Under the pieces are notes generated by a model that searched no databases, had not been told where the DNA came from, and saw nothing but the letters and a program-made list of their open reading frames with translations. A stretch of DNA of 64,000 nucleotides from Mastigias papua (taxonomy: Eukaryota; Cnidaria; Scyphozoa; Rhizostomeae; Mastigiidae): NCBI GenBank assembly GCA_964019165.1, contig OZ025273.1, positions 2,066,501 to 2,130,500 of the forward strand. The letters run 5' to 3'. Position numbers and translations under genes: made by a program. Below are positions 46,601-58,600 of the stretch, one piece after another (the first letter of the stretch is position 1; every line of letters starts with the position of its first letter).

Positions 46601-49600
46601 GTGTATGGGATTTTTCTGAAGTTTTGCGTATAAGCCCAAAAAGTAAATGTCTCAATGCCAGCTCTAAAATCTCGTACAGCTCTGTAGGGAGCTAGGCCGA
46701 TGACGTAATAGAATTGGAAAATTAAACGAACCTACCTGTAGGTGAAGTTTGATTGAAATTCTGTAAGTCATCGGCCGTGACCGGAAGAGCTGTACGCCCT
46801 CCCGTCTTATTTTATTACCCTACCCTTTTCTATTTAGGATCTTGTATTTATTTGTCATTGATACATTTACTACTCTAAAGACTGGTTCACATGCGCTGCG
46901 GCACACTATCTCGTACAGCTCTTCCGGTCACGGCCGATGACTTACAGAATTTCAATCAAACTTCACCTACAGGTAGGTTCGTTTAATTTTCCAATTATAC
47001 ATCGTACCCCTGTTTATGTAGAGAGCATGCGCTCTGATAGGGAACTTGAATAAAGATGGTTACTAGCTTAGCACGCGTTATTTCCATCTTCTATGCTACA
47101 CACGATAATATCGTAACATAATATGGTGACAGGAGCCAAATCGCGAAAAACAGTCAATTAGGACGTTGGTAGCGAGAGCCCTAAAAGAAACATGGCAAGT
47201 TTTACTGTTGCTCCGCCCGATCAATTCAGTTTTAGGCCGAACGACTGGCCAAAATGGATACTTTAATGTCCTGGGGACAAGATTCACATTCAGATTCGCG
47301 GACAACATTCAGATTCGATGGTAGTCATCTTGTAACTGTCCAAAACATGTCGTAGATAGAATATCGAAGCACCTAACTCAAATAACATCCGACTAGGCAT
47401 GTTAAGGTACATTTTGAATATTTTTTCATAATTTTTAACCCAGGGGGTTCCTCAAACGAAGTGCCGTTACGGTCAGTTACGTCATATTCTCATACCGATG
47501 AGTTTGAATTAATGTGAATTTTCGATCACTTATTGCAAATAAATTAGAATTTCAATGAAATAACATCCGACTAGGCATGTTAAGCTACATTTTGAATATT
47601 TTCCCACAATTTTTAACCCAGGGGGTTCCTCAAACGAAGTGCCGTTACGATCAATTACACCACATTCTCATGCCGATGCCCTCTAAACAATGTGAAATTT
47701 CGATCGCTTACTACAAATAAAACATAATTTCAATGAAATAACATCCGACTAGGCATATTAAGCTACATTTTGAATATTTTTCAATAATTTTTAGCAAAGG
47801 GTGTTCCTCAAACGAAGTGCCGTTACGTTTAATTACGTCATATTCTCACGCCGACGAGTTTGAATCAATGTAACTTTTCGATCACTTAATACAAATAAAA
47901 CAGAATTTCAATGAAATAACATCCGACTAGGCATATTAAGCTACATTTTGAATATTTTTTCATAATTTTTAGCACAGGGGGTTCCTCAAACGAAGTGCCG
48001 TTACGATCAATTACACCACATTCTCATGCCGATGCCCTCTAAACAATGTGAAATTTCGATCGCTTACTACAAATAAAACATAATTTCAATGAAATAACAT
48101 CCGACTAGGCATATTAAGCTACATTTTGAATATTTTTCAATAATTTTTAGCAAAGGGTGTTCCTCAAACGAAGTGCCGTTACGTTTAATTACGTCATATT
48201 CTCACGCCGACGAGTTTGAATCAATGTAACTTTTCGATCACTTAATACAAATAAAACAGAATTTCAATGAAATAACATCCGACTAGGCATATTAAGCTAC
48301 ATTTTGAATATTTTTCCATAATTTTTAGCAAAGAGGGTTCCTCAAACGAAGTGCCGTTACGATCAATTACACCATATTCCCAGTCCGATGACCTGTCAGC
48401 AATGTGAAATTTCGATCTGGCATAACAAAAGATAGCTATACGCCTACCGACAGGAAAGAGGCACACTAGTATCAAGTGTTAGATTGTCTTACTCAAAGCT
48501 GGCATTATAGAGAAAGTAAGTGGCTTCCCACATTGAGAAAAACTGAGTATTGTATGCGCGACTTACAGGTAACCGTTATTGAAATAAATTCATAGAAAAG
48601 GTAGCACCTCAGCATTCTCTGTAAAAAAAATAAAGAGTATGCAATGTGTGATTAACATTGATTATAGCGACGTAGCATCTAAGCCCGTGTTTCTCAACTT
48701 GGGAGAAGTCCCCCTTAGGGAGGAAAAGTTCACTTCTTAGGGGGAATTTGAATGCTACGTTTAGACAATATCTTATATCATTATTCTATATAAAATACTT
48801 TGATGAAATGTAAATCGAGATGGGATCATGGAGGAATCATTCTGGCGGTGTGGGCTTATTCGACGGAGGGGGCTTAATCGAATCCTTACGGAATTTTTAT
48901 ACTCCTTTCATTATCACAGTTCTCAATGGCAGTTTTTCAAACAAAACATTATTCATATTCCTCTCTGTTATTGAATATCAAAAGCAAAACTCAGGCACTG
49001 TGTGGTATTGAAAGTCAAAAATCTTCGAGGCAGACTGGATTAACCAACCAGCCAATGACCTCTATTCTGTGGCATCACTAGCTGTTTCTAGAAAATGAAA
49101 TCGCAGGGAAGTCCAGAAAATGTCCCAGCCTTCCTCTGGTTGTAAAACCTTTATCATAAACCTTCCTCTTTTATGCAAATTAAAACTAGCCAAAGTTCTC
49201 GAACTCTGCATTGTGCATGTCTCGAAAAATTGTAAGGTAGAAGGGCTGTGTCTTTCACAGTCGATGTCACAACTGAAAACTTTGCTGAAACTGGATTGTT
49301 GGTGCAAATTACCAAACCTTCCTCAAATACGACATAGAAAGCAAGATCTTCCTCCGGCTCAGAGCCGTGGAGCCGTGACTTTTTCTGGATTCTGATGGCA
49401 GGTGGGGAAACCAGTTTTTGATTTGGAGAAGCAGGGGCGCCTCCTCATGAAAACTGCTAATGGAAGTTGTGGGGATTATGCTTTGCCAAGAACTAACTTT
49501 TTCATGCCGAAAATCGTTGGGTATGTAGAAGTTTCATGACAAAAGCAAATTTTACCACCGAAATACTTTTGTTCTTATAGAAAGCAATGCCACTTTTTGC

Positions 49601-52600
49601 TTAACTGACAATCCTCTCATTCTTTTCAAAACTAGCTTTGTAAAGCATCATGAGAACTTGGTTGCGTAAAGCAACATTCATACAAAACTATAACTCCATC
49701 GAGTGTGAAATGTCCTTATTATAGTAGCACTAGCCTGTTGAGTTCTTTTTTATTAAGAATAGATGGTAATGATTTCACTATCTTCATTAACGTTTTTTAT
49801 ACTCAAGACTATTCAGTTGTTTGATTTCACATTTGTCTGAAAATATATCTTTCCAGTTCATGTATATTTATACATTCCAAATCTATGGCGAACTGCAGGA
49901 CGAAAACAGCATTAGGATTTTAGAGGAAACCATTAAAACATTTCTGGAAAAGCTGATGCCCTGAAATGTAACTACATTTCAATTCCTTCATGGACATCCC
50001 CATCTAAGAAGTGGCCTTCTGACTTAGCTGTGAAAGTCAAAGCATCATCGGTGGCAACCTTGCTCTACACAAGTTGCAAGCAATGTTTCCCAGAAATGCT
50101 CACTACTCCACTCACAGAAAAATAACTCAAACCGGCAAATATCGTTCTCTTACCGAGGTGCAAAATTTTGAAACAGCCTCTCAGCTGAGACAAAGTTGCT
50201 ATCATCCCTAACAAAATCAAGACTCTTATTGGACGTAATTATAAAAGTTTCTTAGCTTTATTCAATTTGGGTAGGGCTGTTTCTTAACTTTCGAAAAATT
50301 GAGTCAGTCTACCGTTTCTTATTACCTGTTTCTTATAAAAATGTGCCTGTAATGTTTGTGATTCCGCTTGCTGGCCCATAGCTATGGGCTGGCTTAGGCG
50401 GGAAGTTCCCTCCTGGAAGCTCAAATATGACTCTGTGCCCCCTTAAGAAATAGAGCACTCGAACTATTTTTATGTGACTTGGCATTATTTGTCAGACGTC
50501 AGCCAAAAGCATGTAATTCAGTGCAGTTTGGACTCCATCGCAGGCTCCTAGCTGATTGATACTCGCTAAAAAACGCATTAGACGTACTCACCTAACAAAA
50601 TCACCCTGACTACGAAATACTTGATAGTAACGGCATTTCGTCTGAGGAACTTCCTGGGTTAAAAATTGTGGACAAATGCCCAAACTCTAGCTTAACATGC
50701 CTAGTCGGATGTTATTTCATTGAAATTCTGTTTTATTTATAGTAAGCGATCGAAATTTCACATTGTTGAGAGGGCATCGGCATGAGAATATGACGTAACT
50801 GACCGTAACGGCACTTCGTTTGAGGAACCCCCTGGGTTAAAAATTATGGAAAAATATTCAAAATGTACCTTAACATGCCTAGTCGGATGTTATTTCATTG
50901 AAATTCTGTTTTATTTGTAGTAAGCGATCGAAATTTCACATTGTTGAGAGGGCATCGGCATGAGAATATGACGTAACTGACCGTAACGGCACTTCGTTTG
51001 AGGAACCCCCTGGGTTAAAAATTATGACAAAATATTCAAAATGTACCTTAACATGCCTAGTCGGATGTTATTTGAGTTAGATGCTTCGATATTCTATCTA
51101 CGACATGTTCTGGACAGTTACAAGATGACTACCATCGAATCTGAATGTTGTCCGCGAATCTGAATGTGAATCTTGTCCCCAGGACATTAAAGTAAAATGG
51201 ATTACAAGGTTTGAACGTTTCAGGACAGCCTCTGAGTTGGATCAAAAGTCCGAAGAAACACAGGTAGCTACTTTAATATATAGTATGGGGGAGGAAGCAG
51301 ATGAAATATTTAATTCATTTACGATGACATCAGATGATAGGAAGAAATATGATGCCGTAAAAGCCAAATTTGAAGGGCACTTCATTATCAAAAGAAATGT
51401 TATTTTTGAACGTGCAAAGTTTAATCTCAGAGTTCAAAAACAAAATGAACCTGTGGATACTTTTATAACCGATTTGTTTACTTTGGCACAGCACTGCAAC
51501 TATGGAAATCTCCATGACGAAATGGTCAGAGACAGGATAGTTGTTGGATTAAAGGACAAATCCCTTTCTGAAAAGCTACAGTTAGAAGCTGAGTTAACCT
51601 TAGAAAATGCAATTAACCAAGCCAGACAGCGAGAACTTGTTAGACAACAACAAGGTATCATTAGACAGGAAGGACTTAATGCCAGCACTGTTGACAAAAT
51701 AAAATCATTTCGGCATAAGCCAGCATATAAGCACACAAAGCCCACACAGAATACAAATGTCAAATCTCAAAGCCAAAAATGCGGACGTTGTGGTGGTAGC
51801 CTACACAAGAGAAAGGAGTGTCCAGCCACACAGTCTATATGTAATCGTTGCAAAAGAAAAGGGCATTGGGAAAAGTGTTGCAAAACAAAATCTGTGGCGG
51901 AAATACAAAGAAGTGAAGATAGCCAAGAATTCTTTACTGGAGAAATTCATATTGATAAATTGGAATCAGATACACAAAGTCCATGGAAAGCTGATATTGA
52001 GGTAAATGGCCAAGTTATTAATTTCAAATTAGACTCAGGTGCTGATGTATCTGTTCTCCCAGCAAGAGTTTATCAAACACTTGATGTAAAGCTAGAGCCC
52101 ACCAACAAAGTGTTGCTAGGCCCATGCAACTATAAATTAGATTGCCTAGGAAAATTTAAGGCAACACTTGCTGTCAATCAGAAATGTATTGACAATGAAA
52201 TATATGTGGTGAAAGGCCTAGAAAAACCTTTACTCAGCCGACAAGCTAGTCAGAGCCTGAATCTCATAAACAAGATTGATGCATTAAGTTGCCAAGAATA
52301 CAAAAGCAACATAGTTAATCAATATCCAGATTTATTTAAAGGTCTAGGAGAGATTCCAGGTGAATATGAAATTAAATTGATTGAAAATCCTAACACCTTT
52401 GCTCTCACTACACCAAGAAAAGTACCCCTGCCATTGTTATCAAAGACTAAGCTAGAAATAGAGAGAATGTTAGAAATGGGGGTCATCAAAAAGATAGATG
52501 AACCAACAGATTGGTGTGCACCCATGGTGGTTGTGCCCAAACCCTCAGGAGAAGTCAGGATCTGTGTAGACTTGACAAAATTGAATGCCAATATCAAACG

Positions 52601-55600
52601 AGAGGTTCACCCTTTACCATCAGTGGAATATACTTTGGGTAAAGTTGGAAGTTCAAGGGTTTTCACAAAACTTGATGCAAACTCTGCTTTTTGGCAAAGA
52701 AAATTATCAAACAAATCAAAATTGCTCACTACCTTCATCACTCCTTGGGGCAGATATTGCTTTGAAAGATTGCCCTATGGAATCTCCACTGGCTCAGAAC
52801 AATTTCAAAAAGTCATGGAAAGCAAACTAGAAGGATTAGAGGGTGTTGAGTGTCAAATTGATGACATACTTGTTCATGGAAAAAGCCAACAAATCCATGA
52901 TGAGCGTTTGCAAGCAGTGTTAAAAAGACTAGCAGATTCAAACATCACATTAAACTTAGAAAAGTGTGAGTTTAGTAAATCTGAGGTCAGAGTATTGGGT
53001 AACATTATAAGTGGAAATGGTATCAGCCCTGATCCAAGCAAAATTGCAGCCATCGTTAATTTACCCGCACCCAAGAACATTAAGGAAGTTCGATCATTTC
53101 TTGGGATGGTAAACCAGCTATCAAAGTTTACCAATCATTTAGCTGACAAAACAAAGCCACTGAGAGACCTGCTTAGCAAGAAGAATTCATGGACCTGGAG
53201 TCATGTTCATGATAATGCGTTCCGAAAAATAAAAGAATGTTTGACCACCCCTCCAGTATTAGCATTTTATGATGTCAATCGAAAAACCAAGGTATGCAGT
53301 GATGCCTCAAAATATGGCATTGGAGGAGTCATTCTTCAAGAACAGGACAATGGATTGTGGAAACCAATTGCATATTTTTCACGAGCACTCACAGAGACAG
53401 AGTTACGCTATTCGCCTATAGAGAAAGAATGTTTAGCATTTACATGGTTATGTGAACGTGCTAGTGATTACATATTGGGAAAAGCAATAATTGGAGTTAC
53501 AGACCACAAGCCATTGCTACCAATGCTAACAACACATTGCCTTGATCAGCTACCGCCTCGTATTCAACGCTTTCGAATGCGGTTGATGAGATTCAACATA
53601 CAATCCATACTACATGTCCCTGGGAAAGAAATGTATACCCCAGACACTTTATCAAGATTGATGACAAATAACACGGTATGTAAAGAAGCTGCTCAATTCA
53701 ATGAAGAAACAGAAGCTTATGTCTGCTCAATACTAAACTCGCTCCCAGTCTCAGATGTAATATTACAGAAAATTATAGAAGCTCAAGATACTGTTGAAGT
53801 CTGTAGAACTATCAAAGAGTATTGTTTTGAGAGCTGGCCAGAGAAACATTTAATTCCTAGTGCCATACGTCCCTATTGGATGGAACGTGCAAACTTGACA
53901 GTTGTTCAAAACGTTCTTTTAAAGGGGTCAAGAATTGTTATACCCTCAGCTATGCGTCTTGACGTCTTGGATAGGCTTCATGAGGCGCACATGGGTATAA
54001 ACAAATGTCGTGAGAGAGCCAAGCAAGCTGTATGGTGGCCTGGTTTGTCAAAGCAAATACAGGATATGGTTGAAAATTGTAAAGTTTGCTTGAAACATAA
54101 AGTAAATCGACCAGAGCCATTGAGCCCCACTCCTTTCCCGGAACGCCCTTGGCAAGAATTGGGAATGGACTTTTTTCAATGCCAGTCACTTGATTATTTG
54201 ATTGTCCTTGATTATTATTCAAGATTCATTGAAATAGCTGCAATGAATAAAAACAAAAGAGGAAGTGAAGTTGTTAGATGCCTCAAAAGTATGTTTAGCC
54301 GTCATGGAATCCCTGAAAAAGTTCGATCTGACAATGGTCCTCCTTTTGATTCTGCTGAATATGCTAAATTTGCAAATGATTGGGGATTCATGATATCTAC
54401 AAGCAGCCCAAAGTTCCCCAAGTCTAACGGTGAAGCTGAACGTGCAGTCCAGACAGCAAAATCTATATTAAAGAAAGGACAAGATCAAGCAAAAGCTTTA
54501 CTCGCTTATAGAGCTACACCACTAGCTTGTGGATACTCACCGGCACAGTTGCTTATGGGCAGAAATATTCGGTCTACGGTCCCTACGTTCCATGCACAAT
54601 TGAAGCCACAACTCCCTGATATGGAGGTGCTACGTAAAAGAGAAAATGATAGCCGATTGCAACAACAGGCCAATTTTAATAAAAGACATAGAGCTGCTCC
54701 ATTGTCGACACTGTCTCCAGGTACTAAAGTACATATTACCAGTTATGATCAGCCAGGAACAGTTGTTAACAAAGCAGATGCTCCAAGATCTTATATAATT
54801 GAAACACCCAACAAGGATATACGTCGTAATCGTGAACATTTGATACCATTAGAACCAGTTCCGAAGTCAACCAAAGCATCCAATGTTGTGAAAGATCCAC
54901 CTGAACTTAACATAAAGTCAAGACCAAAGAGAACAATACAACCTTCACTAAAGGCTTTAGAAAATATGGCTTCTACATAATTGCTGAACTGATACTCAAA
55001 GAAACATCGATGCAGAGACATCCTGGGTACAATCAAGGACACCATAATAGACCGTAAATATTACATTTAATTTTTTGGAACTTCAAAGGGAGATGTTGTG
55101 TTATATGTTATGTTCTGTTAAAATATTATTATACATCGTACCCCTGTTTATGTAGAGAGCATGCGCTCTGATAGGGAACTTGAATAAAGATGGTTACTAG
55201 CTTAGCACGCGTTATTTCCATCTTCTATGCTACACACGATAATATCGTAACATAATATACCTGTGACAGTAAATACAGTAAATACCACGAACACCATAAA
55301 TCCGATGAACACTTTCACACCAACACCCAAAGATTCAAGGTTGTTTGTTTTGATTTCCTGGTTTGTATTTTCTTTTTGGATTCCGTCTATAAAACATATG
55401 GTTGAAATGGTCATAACTAACTTAGAATAAGTATGGGCTTGAATGAGAAAAAGTACGATACCATCGATATACTCCAAACTATACACCATATGTTAGAAAT
55501 CAGTCGGGTCAATTCAACGGGGGCCGGAAGGGTGTAGACTGTCTGACACACCCAGTGTTCCGCCTTTAGTTAAAATGCACAAAAACAAGCATGTCCCAAA

Positions 55601-58600
55601 GTTTAAACTCGACTTACAAAAAAATGCTTTCACTATTCCGGGGTCATAGCTTAGAATGACATATTATCATTATCCTTGTTATAATTAAAAATGTTTTGGG
55701 AGGGTGTCCCTTCAGCCGTAGCTGGTTTTCAAGGGGTCCTCCATTACAAACAAAAATATCATCAAGACATCTTAAAAATCTAATTACAAGTACCCTCTAA
55801 CGACAAATTAAGAAAAAGTTAAATACATAAGCAGGTAAGGTAAATACATAAATAAGAAAATAAATAGATAGCTCATCAAACAAATTATACATAATATACA
55901 TCAAAGTCAATTTTGGCTTAAAGTCCTTAAAGTTTATTATGGTTGGTGCCGACTTTATCTTAGATGAGAGGCTGTTCCACAATTTTGCTCCCCGGAACGA
56001 GAACCCTTTTTTACCATTGGCTGTACTTCATTTTGGGATATGAAGATCAGTAGCAGTGCTACGAAGCTCGTAGGAAGGATTTTCCGAATTTCGATTAAAT
56101 ATATCTTGGAGGTATTGTGGAGCAAGTCCATTAACTGATTTATAAACCATAACTCGTGATTCATATTCAATCATTTCTTCAATTGTTCTCCATCCTAATT
56201 GTTTGATGAGCATCTTACTGGGAGCATCATACCTGCTATTAGTGATTATTCTAGCAGCACAATTTTGTAACTTTTGTAAATGATTTATTTCGGATACCCC
56301 AGCTACGCCCCAGACTGGGCAACAATATCGGAAATGTGGATCCACAATGCTGTTATAAAAACACTTCAATGTGTCGAATGGTAAAAATCGGCTGCAATAC
56401 TTAATTGCTCCTAAGGACCGCGAAACCTTTTTTGAAATTTCTTAGATATGCTTCTTCCAGTCCAAAGATTTATCAATGCACACCCCTAAATACTTGATAT
56501 TTTCAGCAACCTCTACTGGTGCATTGCAGATATCAAGAGCTAGTGTCACAGCCTGGTCCTTCATAACAGCTTGCCTAGGGGTCATACATCTATGACGTCT
56601 AAAGAACTAGCAATTTTTGACCCCCTCCCCCCTTATCGTGCTTAGTTTTAACTCGTTAACCCACCTTTACGACGTCTAAATGGCTTTACCCCCCATCCAT
56701 ACACAGGCGTAATCAGAACAAGCAATAAAGAAATCAAATTTGACACAAAGAAGATAGTATAGTTATTGTAAGTCCTCAAATTAGCTTCCTGGAGATTTAT
56801 TTTATTTTTGGCTTTCCCATGGGGGGGTTATTCGATATGAAGGCTTATTCGAAGTGGAGCTTAGTAAATTATTCTTGTAGTCAGTCATCAGCTGAAACCT
56901 TTCTACAATAAACTATTTTCTTTGGCTTCAAATACAAGCAATATGATATTTCTAAAGCATATACGATTTTAGCGAGTTATTGCACGTTTTAGTCAGCGCT
57001 GCCAAAAAGGAAATGATGGCAATGAGTTGTTATTGAAGAAAAAACCCTGCAAATAGATTAATGATTAATGAATGACTGACTGACTCAAACGTTTTTCATT
57101 CCATTAATTCCACAACGCATACTGTATACTGACATAATTCAGTGGGGATTTGCAGAAAAAGTAAAAACAGAAAAGGGACGTCTAAATTCTCAAAAACCCC
57201 TCTCCCCCTCCCTCTCCCCCTCCCTCAATAACGTCTAAAATAGTCTTAAGCTCGTCGTACCCCCTCCCCCCTTTTTGCCTACGTCATATATGTATGGTCA
57301 CCTATGTGTAGTGGAAATCAGCAATTATTTGGTTTTGGCTACATTTGGAGATTTTTTGGTACTGGCCAGCAGAGACAATAGAAAGAACAGCCTCATAATC
57401 GATCCGGTACGAAATCATATCGGATTGGGGTGCTCACACAATACCGTATTCATTTCATACCGTATTCATAAGCGCATTAAAATCATACCGTATTCATCAT
57501 TGTCTTCGTGTAAACCGAAAGGCCAATACGGTATGAAATCATATCGGATTCAAATGAATCCGATAACGAGTGAACGAAATCTTATAACAGCACCTGAAGA
57601 GCTCAGAAAATCCTGACGAAAACATGACTCCCAGGAAGACAAACCATGAATCCAACCCTAGCTAGCACTCAAATTTGAATTTCCTTTTTCATTGCTAATT
57701 TATGATATACTAGTAACTTCTATTTAAAATTCCATTGAAATTCTATTGGATGAAAACATTTTTATGATGGGATATCGTGTAAATATAGCATTAATAATGA
57801 AAATGATATGGCTTCAAAAGACTAGGTAACGCTGAAAGCTTGGGAGATTTGTTTATCCAAGACAGCCAACGTATGTTTATGGGAAATGCATAGTGCCAAG
57901 GGCCTGCGGGTGGCATAAATATCCCACTATCTATTTATTGAAAATTTGAAAGCACACTAAGCTAGATTGCTAAATTGATAAAAACTGTTAAAGTTTTTCA
58001 CACTATCATGATGTCATCTGCTAATTTCCATCTACAATGATCGCGTATCCCCATATTTAAAGGGTGTTTACCTAAGATCTAAAGGGCGTGATCATAACTC
58101 TCCTGGAGGCAAGTCTCCCATACCCAATGGTTCGTTTCCCCCCTTACCACTGGCACCTCCATCTCCATACTGTAAAATTATTCGATTTTACGGGATGCAA
58201 ATATAAAAGGAATGAGTCACAAAAATACAAACAGTTCCTGTTATCGCTCGGAAGGGCGTTGTGTTTGAGAGCTCCAGAGCACGAATTACCCCTTGGAGCT
58301 CTTTCAATAATTTCTCAACATCCCTCCCGAGCGACTCGATATCAATAGTGCCATTAAAGGGCGATGCTGGCGGGGGCACGTTTTGGACTTGATTATTTCA
58401 TTTCATTTCATTTTCATACGTTTAAGGAGGGTGGCCCTTCAGCGAATGCTGGTTTACAAGGGGCCCTCCATTTACATTACAATATATCAAATACAAAACA
58501 AAAAAAAATATATATAAAATAACAGATTTAAAAAACAATTTCCATTTAGCTAAAATATGTATAAAAAAAAAAAAAAAAAAAAAAATGTAAGATAAAATAG

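Larger units (their letters stand above)
42193..46993. mobile_element. 4.8-kb DNA-transposon insertion in the 5' LTR (composite)
   Basis: Flanked by ATT (42190-42192 and 46994-46996), consistent with a 3-base duplication. The left end CTATTACGTCATCGGCC... (at least 41 bases, through GAGCTGTACGAG) recurs in inverse at 46665-46705. Directly after it, a second pair of inverted ends of about 85 bases (TTGGAAAATTAAACGAACC...) spans 46708-46995. The module GAGCTGTACGAGATAGTGTG continuing to CGCATGTGAACCAG occurs at both outer sides (42223-42265 and 46885-46920). No transposase was recognised; only short open frames occur. It looks like a non-autonomous element with a smaller relative inserted at, or recombined with, its right end. 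Confidence 0.7.
42156..47123 (+). repeat. 5' LTR, interrupted
   Basis: The left 37 bases (TGTTGTGTTACATG...) end at 42192 and the right part resumes at 46997 (ATACATCGTACCCC). Together they match the 3' LTR. The 4.8-kb gap is the insertion described separately. The LTR contains a TTGAATAAAGAT stretch that could act as polyadenylation signal. Confidence 0.9.
47260..51193. mobile_element. 3.9-kb Mutator-like DNA transposon in gag
   Basis: 3934 bases with long inverted ends. ACTTTAATGTCCTGGGGACA on the left and its exact inverse on the right continue nearly identical for more than 200 bases. It is flanked by a perfect 9-base duplication AAAATGGAT (47251-47259 and 51194-51202). Long inverted ends with a 9-base duplication are the hallmark of Mutator-like elements. 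Each end leads into a 178-base tandem array. No transposase frame is visible, so it is probably non-autonomous. The centre contains fragments of other repeats (about 48835-48890 and 50270-50350). Confidence 0.8.
42156..55257 (+). mobile_element. Ty3/gypsy LTR retrotransposon with two nested insertions
   Basis: Complete outline of a K02A2.6-like gypsy element. 5' LTR: 42156-42192 plus 46997-47123, split by an insertion. Primer-binding site: TGGTGACAGGAGCC at 47124. gag start at 47192, split at 47260 by a second insertion. gag-pol runs on to 54980. The purine tract AAAGGGAGA precedes the 3' LTR (55094-55257, 164 bases). The element is flanked by a 5-base target duplication TACCT (42151-42155 and 55258-55262). 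The two LTRs are nearly identical, so the insertion is fairly young. Both interruptions are DNA transposons, so the element is inactive unless they excise. It lies antisense to gene D, in its intron 2. Confidence 0.9.

Noticed and set aside
51237..54980. Start of the gypsy polyprotein at 51237
   Set aside because: The codon there is TTG and the frame is open upstream to the insertion junction; the real start is in the 5' gag piece at 47192.
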